A program made the position numbers and the translations under genes. From assembly GCF_002002905.1 (NCBI RefSeq), contig NZ_CP019509.1:1054001-1118000 (forward strand): a DNA stretch of 64,000 nucleotides, read 5' to 3'. This document shows positions 35,015 through 43,898 of this stretch, piece by piece. Below the pieces are notes generated by a model. The model ran no database searches, was not told the DNA's origin, and was given only the letters and a program-made list of their open reading frames with translations. Source of the DNA: Aquaspirillum sp. LM1. GTDB taxonomy: Bacteria; Pseudomonadota; Gammaproteobacteria; Burkholderiales; Aquaspirillaceae. The first letter of the stretch is position 1, and every line of letters starts with the position of its first letter.

Positions 35015-37222
35015 TCACACCACGAGCACGCAGGCAAAATCCGAGGTTTGCAGATTCACCAACCCGGTCAGCTTGATGGCGGCGTCGGTGGCGCTGAAGG
35101 TGTTGACGCTGGTGTTGGTGTCCAGCACCACATACGTGTCGCCAGAGAACTGGAAAGACACCAGCTTGGCTTCGCCGCTGTTGGGCAGGCCAGCGGCTTT
35201 GTCCAGCAGGCTGACCAAGGTGTCGCCCGCCGTCGGGGTGATTTGGGTCAGCGCGGTCGGTGCCGACACGCCCAGGCTTTGCGCGATGTCAAAGCGAATC
35301 TTGTCCTGACCACTGGTGAAATCCGTGATGATGACATTCGACGCCGTCTGCGCCGGATTACTGGTCAGGTAGCGGCCCATATAGAACACATCATTGCCGG
35401 CCTCGCCGCTCAGGGTAGCCACACCCGCCCCGCCGCCAGCCGCGGCGGCGACGTACAGGTAGTCGTTGCCGTCGCCGCCCAGTAAGGTGTCGTTGCCACC
35501 ATTGCCACTGATGACGTCATTCCCTTCGCGGCCATTGATCAAATTATTGCCAGCGCCCCCCTGCATCATATTGTTGAGCGCATTGCCCAGACCATCGATG
35601 TTGGCGCTGCTGATCATCACCAGGCTTTCCACCTCGCCCACCACCAGCGGCACGCCATAGTCATTGACCATTTCGCCAGCTTGCAGCGACATGGTCACAG
35701 TGGTGCGAATGGTGTCCACGCCTTCACCGGGCAGCTCATTCACCTGATTCATGGTGTTGTTGATGACGTAAGTGTCATTGCCCATACCACCACTGGCGTA
35801 GGTACGATGGGTTCCATAATTCAGATAAATCCAGTCATTCCCTGCGTCGCCATACGCATATGACGTGGAATTACCGCCAACATAAATGATGTCATTGCCA
35901 TTATCGCCATGAATGGTGTCATTGCCACCCTGCGTGGAGCTCGTGCCAAATGAGTAAATACTGTCGTTGCCATCGCCGCCACTGAGTGAGTCGCTGCCGT
36001 TGGAGCCACGGATATAGTTATCCATGGCATTGCCCACCAATGCCAACCCAGCTTGACCCGCATACAACTGCTCAAGATTATCGCCCAGCGTCATGGAAAT
36101 CTTGCTGGTGACGGCATCCAGGCCTTCTCCTGCCAGTTCGACCACCACATCACCGGCATCATCCACCATATAGCTGTCATTGCCCAGCCCGCCCTGCATC
36201 GAGTCGGCACCAATGCCGCCATCCAGCAAATCATTGCCTTCGCTGCCAGCGGTGGCGGCGTACAGGTAGTCGTTGCCATCGCCGCCCAGCAAGGTGTCGT
36301 TGCCACCATTGCCACTGATGATGTCATCTCCTTCGCGGCCATTGATCAAATTATTACCAGCGCCCCCCAGCATCATATTGTTGAGCGCATTGCCCAGACC
36401 ATTGATGTTGGCGTTGCTGATCATCACCAGGCTTTCCACCTCGCCCACCACCAGCGGCACGCCATAGTCATTGACCATTTCGCCAGCTTGCAGCGACATG
36501 GTCACGGTGGTGCGAATCGTGTCCACGCCTTCACCGGGCAGCTCATTCACCTGATTCATGGTGTTGTTGATGACGTAAGTGTCATTGCCCATGCCACCAC
36601 TGGCATAGGTACGATGGGCTCCATAATTCAGATAAATCCAGTCATTCCCTGCGTCGCCATACGCATATGATTTGGAATTGCCGCCAACATAAATGATGTC
36701 ATTGCCGTTATCACCATGAATGGTGTCATTGCCGCCCTGCGTGGAGTCAGTGCCAAATGAGTAAATACTGTCGTTGCCATCACCGCCACTGAGCGAGTCG
36801 CTGCCGTTGGAACCACGGATATAGTTATCCATGGCATTGCCCACCAGTACCAACCCAGCTTGACCCGCATACAACTGCTCAAGATTATCGCCCAGCGTCA
36901 TGGAAATCTTGCTGGTGACGGCATCCAGGCCTTCTCCTGCCAGTTCGACCACCACATCGCCGGCCTCGTCGATCAGATAGCTGTCGTTGCCCAGGCCGCC
37001 GAGCATAGAATCAACGCCTTCGCCGCCATCCAGCAAATCATTGCCTTCGCCGCCATTCAGCGTGTCATTGCCTTGATTACCTTGCAGGGTGTCATCGCCA
37101 AGATTGCCGGTGATGGCGTTGTTTAGGCTGTTGCCAACCAAGGTGAAACTGCTTGTTTCTGTCAGGTTGAAACTGGTTTCTGTGGCGGACAAAGTGATGG
37201 TGTTGCCATTGGTGGTGGCCAT
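35015..37222 (-). CDS. RTX calcium-binding protein with a duplicated 269-residue unit
   Basis: A 735-aa acidic, Gly/Asn/Asp-rich protein with many RTX nonapeptides of GGxGxDxLx type (for example GNQGNDTLNGGEGND near residue 55). No Sec signal is present, as expected for type I secretion. The C-terminal 150 residues (ITDFTSGQDKIRFDIA onward) resemble the serralysin-type haemolysin C-terminal region, which carries the secretion signal. A unit of 269 codons occurs twice in tandem and is nearly identical in DNA (period 807 bases). Each unit holds a GDVVVELAGEGLDAVTSK block, nonapeptides and an MSLQAGEMVNDYGVPLVVGE block. GGAG precedes the ATG by 8 bases. No type I transporter genes lie nearby, and no enzymatic domain is recognised, so an adhesin or surface-layer role is only a guess. 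Confidence 0.85.
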   Translation of the reverse strand: MATTNGNTITLSATETSFNLTETSSFTLVGNSLNNAITGNLGDDTLQGNQGNDTLNGGEGNDLLDGGEGVDSMLGGLGNDSYLIDEAGDVVVELAGEGLDAVTSKISMTLGDNLEQLYAGQAGLVLVGNAMDNYIRGSNGSDSLSGGDGNDSIYSFGTDSTQGGNDTIHGDNGNDIIYVGGNSKSYAYGDAGNDWIYLNYGAHRTYASGGMGNDTYVINNTMNQVNELPGEGVDTIRTTVTMSLQAGEMVNDYGVPLVVGEVESLVMISNANINGLGNALNNMMLGGAGNNLINGREGDDIISGNGGNDTLLGGDGNDYLYAATAGSEGNDLLDGGIGADSMQGGLGNDSYMVDDAGDVVVELAGEGLDAVTSKISMTLGDNLEQLYAGQAGLALVGNAMDNYIRGSNGSDSLSGGDGNDSIYSFGTSSTQGGNDTIHGDNGNDIIYVGGNSTSYAYGDAGNDWIYLNYGTHRTYASGGMGNDTYVINNTMNQVNELPGEGVDTIRTTVTMSLQAGEMVNDYGVPLVVGEVESLVMISSANIDGLGNALNNMMQGGAGNNLINGREGNDVISGNGGNDTLLGGDGNDYLYVAAAAGGGAGVATLSGEAGNDVFYMGRYLTSNPAQTASNVIITDFTSGQDKIRFDIAQSLGVSAPTALTQITPTAGDTLVSLLDKAAGLPNSGEAKLVSFQFSGDTYVVLDTNTSVNTFSATDAAIKLTGLVNLQTSDFACVLVV
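35400..37010 (-). repeat. 807-bp in-frame tandem duplication inside the RTX gene
   Basis: For example GTAAATACTG at 35954 recurs at 36761, and the sequence around it matches with only scattered changes over several hundred bases. The boundaries given are approximate. Confidence 0.75.
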
Positions 37223-37613
37223 GCTGCGCTCCAGCGTGATGTTTAGAGAGAAGTGCTTTTCCCGTTAAGTTAGGAGAAGCGATGTTGTGATAAGTCTAAG
37301 CCTTTGGAGAGATGGTATTCAATACGTAAAAACACTTGAGTTCTGTAATTTTTAAATTTTTTCATAATTTTATGTTGAATGCAATTTCAATGTTTAAATT
37401 ATTCAAGCGGGTCATCAGCTCGTACCGTGTGACTTTTTGTGTTTTGCTGTCGGTTGATTGGTTATGCTGGCCGTTACATGTCAAGCCCCGTACGATTACA
37501 CACCGTTTTTTTGAACAACGTCGGCTTGTTTTTCCGCCACAGCTTCATCCACATACAATAAGGGCGCAGACCGATTCATCTGCGCCCTACCCTGAACTGG
37601 CCACCCTGGTGGG
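37223..37613. other. gene-free AT-rich region upstream of the RTX gene
   Basis: About 390 bases. The part next to the RTX gene is AT-rich (37320-37400) and likely holds its promoter, but no site close to the sigma-70 or sigma-28 consensus can be picked. The far end holds the hairpin at 37561-37588. Confidence 0.5.
37561..37588 (-). terminator. hairpin after the EF-hand-like gene
   Basis: AGGGCGCAGA and TCTGCGCCCT form a perfect 10-bp stem with an 8-base loop, about 25 bases beyond the stop at 37614. The T run after it on the minus strand is short. Confidence 0.55.
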
Positions 37614-38729
37614 TTACACCGCCAGGTCAATCTGCTGCATGGTGCCGGCGGTGCCGTTTTCACGCAAAAACACCCCGGTGCTGCGCAGTTGGCCCTGCAG
37701 CTTGTGCTGTTCGTCCTTCAGGGAAAACTCGGTGCGTTCGCTGCCCAGGAACAGTGCACCAATGCCCACTTCGCTCAGGCTGAGCAGTTGGTCTTGGCCG
37801 GCTTCGTCCTGTGTCCACAGCTTCAACCGGGCAAATGCGGCGTCGCCTTCGTCAATCCAGCCATTGCCGTCATCGTCAAGCTGGGCCAGGTCGGCAAAGC
37901 CATCGCCGCTTTGCGCGCCAAACAGCTCGCTGCCATTGTCGATGCTGCCGTTTTCATCCATATCCAGCGCCAGAAAGCCACTGCCCGACGCCAGCATGGC
38001 CATGTTTTCGGTCTGGCCATCGTTGTCCAGGTCAAAATCCCGCCGTTGATTGCTCAATTGCGCGGCGGTGCCGGCAAAGTTGATCACCAGCGGGTCTTTC
38101 AGTCGTGGGCCGATGGTGCGCACCTGGGTGGCATCCCAACTGATGCTGCGCGACAGCGCCAGGTCCAGCGCAAACGACACGGTTTTGCCGTCTGCGGTGG
38201 TCACCACGCCATTGGCGTTCCAGCTCAGTTGCTCTTCTTCGTGGTAGCGGGTGGTGGTGGTTTCAATAAAGGTGTTTGGCGCGGCATTTACTGCCAGCGC
38301 GCGCAATTCGCTGGCGGACGGGGCGGCGGTTGCGGCGTCGGGGGCTGGCAAGGCGGCGGTTGTGCCCGAACTGGTTTGCTCGGTGGTGCTGGTGCTGGTC
38401 AGGTCGCGGGCATTGAACAGCTTCACATCCACGCCAAACATCGACTTCAAAATACTGACCAGCACCTGAAACGAACTACTCAGGCCATTGTCATTGGCTT
38501 CGCTGGCGGCCTGACTGGCCTGGTTGGCTTGCGTTTTTTGCTGGGCCTGTTGCGCCAGCGATTTGCCTTCTGCGCTAAGGGTTATTTTTTCGCCGGGCTG
38601 GCTGGATGTCAGCAGCGGGCCGGCCATGCGGGTGGCCAGTTGCAGTGGCTCACGTCGGGTGACCGAGCGGGACGACTGCCGGGCACGGTGCTCGGACTGA
38701 AAGGTGATATCAGAAGACTGGATGCGCAT
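37614..38729 (-). CDS. EF-hand-like calcium-binding protein, sigma-28 controlled
   Basis: A 371-aa protein of unknown function without a signal peptide. The N-terminal 90 residues are Gln/Ser-rich and low in complexity (QPGEKITLSAEGKSLAQQA). Residues 160-215 form a beta-rich part (SFALDLALSRSISW). Then come three calcium-loop-like segments: DLDNDGQTE, DMDENGSIDNGSELFG and DDDGNGWIDEGDAAF. This architecture is a recurrent proteobacterial family often labelled VCBS- or EF-hand-containing. A good sigma-28 promoter lies 37 bases before the ATG, so it should be made late in flagellar assembly. It is divergent from another sigma-28-dependent gene at 39113 and lies upstream of the RTX gene on the same strand. 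Its calcium loops make a functional link with the RTX protein tempting but unproved. Confidence 0.8.
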   Translation of the reverse strand: MRIQSSDITFQSEHRARQSSRSVTRREPLQLATRMAGPLLTSSQPGEKITLSAEGKSLAQQAQQKTQANQASQAASEANDNGLSSSFQVLVSILKSMFGVDVKLFNARDLTSTSTTEQTSSGTTAALPAPDAATAAPSASELRALAVNAAPNTFIETTTTRYHEEEQLSWNANGVVTTADGKTVSFALDLALSRSISWDATQVRTIGPRLKDPLVINFAGTAAQLSNQRRDFDLDNDGQTENMAMLASGSGFLALDMDENGSIDNGSELFGAQSGDGFADLAQLDDDGNGWIDEGDAAFARLKLWTQDEAGQDQLLSLSEVGIGALFLGSERTEFSLKDEQHKLQGQLRSTGVFLRENGTAGTMQQIDLAV

Positions 38730-38765
38730 GGCAGGCCTCGCAAGAGAAAGACGGCAGACAGCATG

Positions 38766-38792
38766 CTATCGGCCATGGCACAGCCAGCTTGA
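38766..38792 (-). promoter_or_regulatory. sigma-28 promoter of the EF-hand-like gene
   Basis: On the minus strand TCAAGCTG, 11 bases, GCCGATAG. The -10 matches seven of eight consensus bases, 37 bases before the ATG. Confidence 0.75.
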
Positions 38793-39048
38793 GAAAAATC
38801 GATACGGAACAATCAGCTAGATGCATCAGCGCCACATCGGGCCAGATGCGATGAAAAAAGAGCCGGCCTGAATTCAGGCCGGCTATCCAGACTCACGGCT
38901 TCCGAGTTGAGTGGAGGATGTCGGCTGACATCTTGCCCAGTCAAGCAGAAAACATGCCTGCTACTGAGGCGTGCGCGAAACGCGAGCGAAAATCCGTCCG
39001 GATGGCGGATAGGGTCCGGTGGTGCGATAACAATGGCATGTGTTTGGC

Positions 39049-39075
39049 TCAATTTTTTTCGGTTTGGGCCGATAA
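39049..39075 (+). promoter_or_regulatory. sigma-28 promoter of the Ala-rich helical gene
   Basis: TCAATTTT, 11 bases, then a perfect GCCGATAA, 38 bases before the ATG at 39113. It is the best sigma-28 match in the window. Confidence 0.8.
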
Positions 39076-39112
39076 ATTCAAGTTATTCATTCGTTCAATT
39101 GAGAGCCCTGCC

Positions 39113-40051
39113 ATGACCCTGTCCAGCCTGAGCGATAGCTTGCGTCTGCGCCTGCAAAGTTTTGCCGGTCGGTTACGCACCACCGGCCAGCCGGCAGCTG
39201 CCACGGCAGCGGCTCAGCCTGCCCCGCCGGGCAATTTTCAGGGGGTGAGCGACCGGGTGACGCTGGGGGCCAGTCAGGAAGCCCCCACCCTGTACGACAA
39301 GCAAGGGATGCTGAGTGGGGGAAGTGACGCCACCGCCATGCGCAAGCAGGCCACCGACAAGGTGGCCGAGCTGAAAAAGCGGATGAAATGGCTGAAAGCC
39401 ATGATGACCGGTGCCAGCCCGGCACAGGCCAAGGGGCTGGCCCGTCAGCTGGCGCTGGTGGCGGGTGAGCTGAAACAGGCGGTGAAGCAGTTTGCTGGCA
39501 GCAGCGGGCAGGCCGCCAGCGCGCCTCAGGCCAGCGCGGGCACACCCAGTGCGGCCAATGCGTCGGCGGATGCCAGCGCACAGGCCGCCGCACCGCTGCA
39601 GGCGGAGGGACAGGCCATGGCGGCAGCATTGAGCGGCGACGCCGTCAGCCAGTCGTCTGCGGGTTCAGCGGAGAGCACGCCGGCGTTTGCCGGCCCTGCC
39701 GCCACCAGCAGCACCGGCTCGGCAGCCGAGGCCGACGCTAAGTCCAGACAGGATTTCATTCAGGATGCCAAGGCGGTGGCCAGCGATATCAAGCGCGCGC
39801 TGGAAGCGCTCAAGCGCAAATTGCGCCAGTCCGGCCAGGATGCGGTGCGCCAGACCGAAAAACTGCTGCACGAAGTGAGCAAGATGCTGAACGCGCTGGG
39901 CCAGCAAGCCACCCCAGCCGCTGTCAGCGGCAGTTTGACTGGCGGCAGTGAGGCAAACGTCAGTGTGGCAGGTGGAGCAACAGGTGTTGCAGAGGTGGGC
40001 AGCGTCGAAGCTGGCAGCGTCACCCCCGCAGTCAGCGCAGCGGGCCAGTAG
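39113..40051 (+). CDS. Ala-rich helical protein of unknown function, sigma-28 controlled
   Basis: A 312-aa protein I do not recognise. It has no signal peptide or membrane helix. Two basic amphipathic helical stretches, about residues 75-125 (DKVAELKKRMKWLKAMM) and 220-265 (DIKRALEALKRKLRQSG), look alike and could form coiled coils. They are separated by a 90-residue Ala/Ser/Gln-rich linker of low complexity. A Gly/Ser/Val-rich tail follows. The ATG at 39113 has GAGAG 8 bases before it, and the sigma-28 promoter makes the earlier open codons untranslatable leader. It carries DRVTLGAS near residue 48, similar to EKITLSAE in the divergently encoded EF-hand-like protein. Being FliA-dependent, it may be a late flagellar, chemotaxis-linked or exported protein. 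Confidence 0.7.
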   Translation: MTLSSLSDSLRLRLQSFAGRLRTTGQPAAATAAAQPAPPGNFQGVSDRVTLGASQEAPTLYDKQGMLSGGSDATAMRKQATDKVAELKKRMKWLKAMMTGASPAQAKGLARQLALVAGELKQAVKQFAGSSGQAASAPQASAGTPSAANASADASAQAAAPLQAEGQAMAAALSGDAVSQSSAGSAESTPAFAGPAATSSTGSAAEADAKSRQDFIQDAKAVASDIKRALEALKRKLRQSGQDAVRQTEKLLHEVSKMLNALGQQATPAAVSGSLTGGSEANVSVAGGATGVAEVGSVEAGSVTPAVSAAGQ

Positions 40052-40376
40052 CCCGTCATCATGGTGACTGACGGCTCGATCTGTTTCGGCATGAGCCTCA
40101 CTTCACTTATCGTTCCCGCGCAGGCGGGAACCCAGACGGTGCCACATCGTGCGCCGTGGGGGTTAGCGTTGTGGGGCGGTCGTGAGAGCACGCACCTGCT
40201 GCGCGCTGTGGATGCCTCTGGATTCCCGCCTGCGCGGGAATGACGGGGTAGGGGCGCGGCGGGTGGTTCGCTGTGGCAAGGCAAGGATTTGTTTTAACAG
40301 AACAAATAGAGATGCCAGACGTAAACTTGCTCACGTTCACCCTTGTGTTTCAACGTGACTGGCTACTAGACCGGGC
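40052..40376. other. gene-free region holding the second repeat family
   Basis: About 325 bases between two convergent genes. It contains the repeat at 40084-40246 and otherwise nothing that I can identify. Confidence 0.6.
40084..40246 (-). repeat. second repeat family, copy 2 (about 160 bp)
   Basis: In reverse complement this aligns with 17171-17331 from CATTCCCGCGCAGGCGGGAA to GAGGCTCATGCCGAAA, with a more diverged middle. The two copies point in opposite directions. Confidence 0.75.
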
Positions 40377-41459
40377 TTACCACCAGCGCCGACGCCAGAA
40401 CAGATAGCCCATGCCCCCGGCAATCGCCGCCATCAGCCCAAGCACGGCAAAATACCCCCACTTCCAGTGCAGTTCAGGCATGTAGTCGAAGTTCATGCCG
40501 TAAATGCTGGAAATAAACGTCAGCGGCATGAACAGGGTGGCAATTACCGTCAGGAAGCGCATTTCCCGGTTCAGCAGGTTGGACTGGGTGGACACATACA
40601 GATCCACCATGCCGGCCACCAGGTCGCGCTGCAGGTCTACGGTTTCCAGCAGATGCACCAGATGGTCGTACACATCGCGCAGATACAGCCGGGTTTCCGG
40701 GTCAAGCAGGCCGGAATCACCATGCTGCAGGGTCATCACCGCCTCGCGCAGTGGCCATAGCGCCCGGCGCAGCGCCAGCAGGGTCATTTTCAGGGTGTGG
40801 ATGCGGGCCAGAGTGCCGGTGTTGGCCTGGCCGGCCAGCAGGCGGCTGTCAAGCTCGTCCACCGTATCGCCCAGTTGGTCGAGGGTGACAAAATAATGGT
40901 CAACAATCACGTCCAGTAGACTATAGGCCAGGTAACTGGCCCCCAGGCGGCGGGCCGGGCCCACGGCGTTTTTCAGCCGCTCGCGCAAGGGCTGAAAGCG
41001 GCCTGCCGGGCGCTCCTGGAAAGTCAGCACAAAGCCGTGGCCCAGCACCATGCTGATCTGGTCTTCGTTCAGTGTGCGGCTGGCCGGGTGGTATTCGAAT
41101 ACATGGGTGACGATGAAAATATAATCGCCGTAGTCTTCGATCTTGGGCCGCTGGTGAGTATTGAGAATATCTTCCAGCACCAGCGGATGCAGGCCAAAGC
41201 GCTGGCCAATCTCCGCCATCATCGCCACATCCTGCAGGCCGTAAACATTCAGCCACAGGGTGCCAGCGTCAGGCTGGTGTGCCTGGTCGTCGCCCAGATG
41301 GGCAAACGGGGTTTCCCGGTAATGCGCGGGGTCGAATTCAATCAGCAGCAGCCGTGGCTCGGCGGTTTTTGTTTCCCCGATATGCACCAGCTCGCCCGGC
41401 GCATGGCCAGCATGGTGGCCAAGCCGGGTGGCGGTGTGTGGATGGCCAGGATGACTCAT
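40377..41459 (-). CDS. corA: CorA-family magnesium/cobalt channel
   Basis: A 360-aa inner-membrane divalent-cation channel. The signature YGMNFDYMPEL sits between the two C-terminal helices (about residues 302-322 and 335-355), and the rest is the cytoplasmic funnel domain. The N-terminus is His-rich (MSHPGHPHTATRLGHHAGH), which may bind metal. The last residues are Arg/Lys-rich (RRRWW). The start ATG overlaps the ppx stop by 4 bases, so the two genes should be translated from one message and ppx comes first. Whether it moves Mg, Co or Zn cannot be told. Confidence 0.92.
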   Translation of the reverse strand: MSHPGHPHTATRLGHHAGHAPGELVHIGETKTAEPRLLLIEFDPAHYRETPFAHLGDDQAHQPDAGTLWLNVYGLQDVAMMAEIGQRFGLHPLVLEDILNTHQRPKIEDYGDYIFIVTHVFEYHPASRTLNEDQISMVLGHGFVLTFQERPAGRFQPLRERLKNAVGPARRLGASYLAYSLLDVIVDHYFVTLDQLGDTVDELDSRLLAGQANTGTLARIHTLKMTLLALRRALWPLREAVMTLQHGDSGLLDPETRLYLRDVYDHLVHLLETVDLQRDLVAGMVDLYVSTQSNLLNREMRFLTVIATLFMPLTFISSIYGMNFDYMPELHWKWGYFAVLGLMAAIAGGMGYLFWRRRWW

Positions 41460-42952
41460 GCCTGCTGCTGGATGCTCAGGGTCAGCCCGGTGCTGCGCCA
41501 GGGATCTTCTTCCTGCTTCAGTGCGCCAGCGGTGAGCGGGTTATGGTTCAGCCATTCGGCGCTGACCATCAGGCTGAAGCCCTGGCCGTTATTGCTCAGG
41601 TGCAGGGTGGGCGGCAGGTCAACCGGGCGGCGGCTGCGGCACAGCAGCACGGCCAGACGCAAGGCCAGCACCGCCGGCCAGTAGGCCGGCTGGTCGCTCA
41701 GCAGTGGCACCATCTTGTTCAGCGAACCCTTGTGCGCCAGCACCAGATGGGCAATCTGGCGTTGCTCGCGGCGGGAAAAGCCGGGCATGTCGGCCTGTTC
41801 GACAATATAGGCCGAGTGCTTGTGGTAGCCAGAATGGGAAATCATCAGGCCAATTTCATGCAGTTTGGCCGCCCATTCCAGTTGACGGGGGATTTCCGGG
41901 TTGGCCATGGCTTCGCTGCCGGCCAGTTGGGCGTAAAACTGGCGGGCCAGCCCGGTGACCCGCTCAGCCTGGCCGGTATCGACGTGATAGCGGCGCTTGA
42001 ACTGGGTGACGGTGACGTCGCGCAGGTCCTTGTGGTACTGACGGCCCAGCATGTCGTACAGCACGCCGTCGCGCAGCGCGCCCAGGGTAACCGTCATGGT
42101 CTCCACCTGCAGTTCTTCAAACACCGCCAGCATGATGGCCAGACCGCCCGGCAGCACCGGTGCACGGTCGGCGCGCAGGCCGTTCAGGTCCACCGCGTCC
42201 ATACTGCCACAGCGCAGCAGCTCGGCCTTGAGCTGCTCCATTCCGGCGCGGGTAATGCCGTCCGGGCTGTAGTCGTTCAGCTCGAGAATGTCGCGCAGCG
42301 AACGGGCGGTGCCGGAGGTGCCAATCGCCAGCTGCCACTGGTCACGGGTGTATTCATGGGCAATGCGCTGGATTTCGTTGCGCGCCGCCAGTTCGGCGTT
42401 CTTGAAGTTGGCTTTGGTCAGCTTGCCGTCCGGAAAATAACGCAGACTGTAAGTGACACAGCCCAGGCCCAGGCTTTCGGTTTTTTGCGGTTTCATCCCG
42501 CTGCCGATAATGAACTCGGTAGAGCCTCCGCCGATATCCACCACCAGGCGTTTTTCCTTGCCGGCAGGCAGGCTGTGCGCGGCACCAATGTAAATCAGCC
42601 GGGCTTCTTCGCGCCCGGCAATGATTTCAATTGGAAAACCCAGCCGGGCTTCGGCTTCGCGGATAAACGCTGCCGAATTTTTGGCCACGCGCAGGGTGTT
42701 GGTGCCCACCACACGCACTTGATCGGGGCTGAAATGGCGCAGGCGGTCGCCAAAGCGGGCCAGGCAGGTCAACGCCCGTTGCTGAGTGGCGTCGTCCAGA
42801 TAATTGTCGGCGGTCAGGCCGGCCCCCAGACGCACGGTGTCTTTGAGGGTGTCGAGCGGGAAAAACTGCTCGCCGTCCACGCGGACGATTTGCAGGCGAA
42901 AGCTGTTGGAGCCGAGATCTACGGCCGCAAGGGTCTCAAACGACGAGGGCAC
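41456..42952 (-). CDS. ppx: exopolyphosphatase (Ppx/GppA family)
   Basis: A 498-aa phosphatase that releases phosphate from the ends of polyphosphate, or hydrolyses pppGpp. The ASKHA-fold motifs appear: VDLGSNSFRL near residue 11, the VVGTNTLRVAKN segment, LVVDIGGGSTEFIIG about residue 138 and the GTSGTARS loop. The C-terminal half is the HD-like domain with KLHEIGLMISHSGYHKHSAYI. Length favours Ppx over GppA. It is followed with a 4-base overlap by corA and preceded at 247 bases by phoU on the same strand, so the locus links phosphate control with polyphosphate breakdown. Confidence 0.93.
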   Translation of the reverse strand: MPSSFETLAAVDLGSNSFRLQIVRVDGEQFFPLDTLKDTVRLGAGLTADNYLDDATQQRALTCLARFGDRLRHFSPDQVRVVGTNTLRVAKNSAAFIREAEARLGFPIEIIAGREEARLIYIGAAHSLPAGKEKRLVVDIGGGSTEFIIGSGMKPQKTESLGLGCVTYSLRYFPDGKLTKANFKNAELAARNEIQRIAHEYTRDQWQLAIGTSGTARSLRDILELNDYSPDGITRAGMEQLKAELLRCGSMDAVDLNGLRADRAPVLPGGLAIMLAVFEELQVETMTVTLGALRDGVLYDMLGRQYHKDLRDVTVTQFKRRYHVDTGQAERVTGLARQFYAQLAGSEAMANPEIPRQLEWAAKLHEIGLMISHSGYHKHSAYIVEQADMPGFSRREQRQIAHLVLAHKGSLNKMVPLLSDQPAYWPAVLALRLAVLLCRSRRPVDLPPTLHLSNNGQGFSLMVSAEWLNHNPLTAGALKQEEDPWRSTGLTLSIQQQA

Positions 42953-43144
42953 CAGAAAACCTCAAGAAGGTAAAGTATGAAGCGGGGTTGATGGGAGCCA
43001 CCTGACTACCAGGCATGACATGCACAGGCCAGGCCAAGGCGGGCGGGCGGGCGCGGGCGCACGGTGTGACGGGAAGGCAAGCCCGCCAGCGGCCATCGAC
43101 GGCAAATCATGGCTTGTCATGATAACGGGAAACCTGTCTTAACG

Positions 43145-43169
43145 AAAAGCCGCCCGCAAAACGGGCGGC
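43145..43169 (-). terminator. terminator after phoU
   Basis: On the minus strand GCCGCCCG pairs with CGGGCGGC over a 5-base loop, followed by TTTT. It lies about 30 bases beyond the phoU stop. Confidence 0.7.
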
Positions 43170-43199
43170 CTGGGCAAGCGCAGTCAGGCGCCTGACGCA

Positions 43200-43898
43200 T
43201 TACAGATCGATGTGCTCGACGTCTTCCAGTGCGGTATGGCGAATATCCTTGCCCTTGACCAAGTACACCACGTATTCCGAGATGTTCTTGGCATGGTCGC
43301 CAATGCGTTCGATGGCCTTGCACATGAAAATGGTGTCGATCGACATCGAGATGGCGCGCGGATCTTCCATCATGAAGGTCACCAGCTGACGGAAATTGGC
43401 GTCAAATTCGTCATCCAGCTTGCGATCCTGGCGGGTGACATCCAGCGCGCCGGCCACGTCCAGCCGGGCAAAGGCATCCAGTGCGCGGCGCAGCATGCTC
43501 AGCGCCACTTCGGCCATTTTCTGGATTTCGCGAAAACGCGGCATGTGTACGCGGTCGGCCAGCAGGATGAGCTTGCCCATGCGCGCCACTTTTTGCGCTT
43601 CGTCGCCAATGCGCTCCAGATCGGTGATGGTCTTGATCACGGTAATGACCATGCGCAGGTCGCTGGCAGCAGGCTGGCGGCGGGCGATGATGTGCTGGCA
43701 CTCTTCGTCCAGGCTGACTTCCATGGCGTTGACCAGCGCGTCCTCGGCAATCACCTTGTCCAGCTTGGCAATGTCGGATGACATCAGCGCGTCAATTGCG
43801 CCGATGATTTGCGCCTCGACCAACCCCCCCATCTGCAACACGCGGGTGCGGATGGTTTCAAGCTCCAGATCAAACTGCTTGGAAATATGCTCTGCCAT
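43200..43898 (-). CDS. phoU: phosphate signalling protein PhoU
   Basis: PhoU, 232 aa, is a two-repeat, all-helical cytoplasmic protein that relays the state of the Pst transporter to PhoR. Its metal-binding signatures are ERIGDEAQKVAR in the first repeat and KAIERIGDHAKNISEYVVYLVKG in the second (E/D-x-x-x-D). Length and start (MAEHISKQFDLELETIR) are standard. No pst genes lie in the window, and ppx downstream is a frequent functional partner. A Pho box was not found. Confidence 0.95.
   Translation of the reverse strand: MAEHISKQFDLELETIRTRVLQMGGLVEAQIIGAIDALMSSDIAKLDKVIAEDALVNAMEVSLDEECQHIIARRQPAASDLRMVITVIKTITDLERIGDEAQKVARMGKLILLADRVHMPRFREIQKMAEVALSMLRRALDAFARLDVAGALDVTRQDRKLDDEFDANFRQLVTFMMEDPRAISMSIDTIFMCKAIERIGDHAKNISEYVVYLVKGKDIRHTALEDVEHIDL

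Larger units (their letters stand above)
38730..39112. other. divergent regulatory region with two sigma-28 promoters
   Basis: A region of 383 bases without a gene. A sigma-28 promoter points outward at each end (38766-38792 minus, 39049-39075 plus). Between them, GCCGGC palindromic bits near 38864-38884 are the only other structure seen. Confidence 0.65.

Noticed and set aside
38813-39052. A 79-codon minus-strand open frame between the two sigma-28 genes.
   Set aside because: It overlaps the -35 region of a strong sigma-28 promoter, lacks a ribosome binding site and has no coding character.
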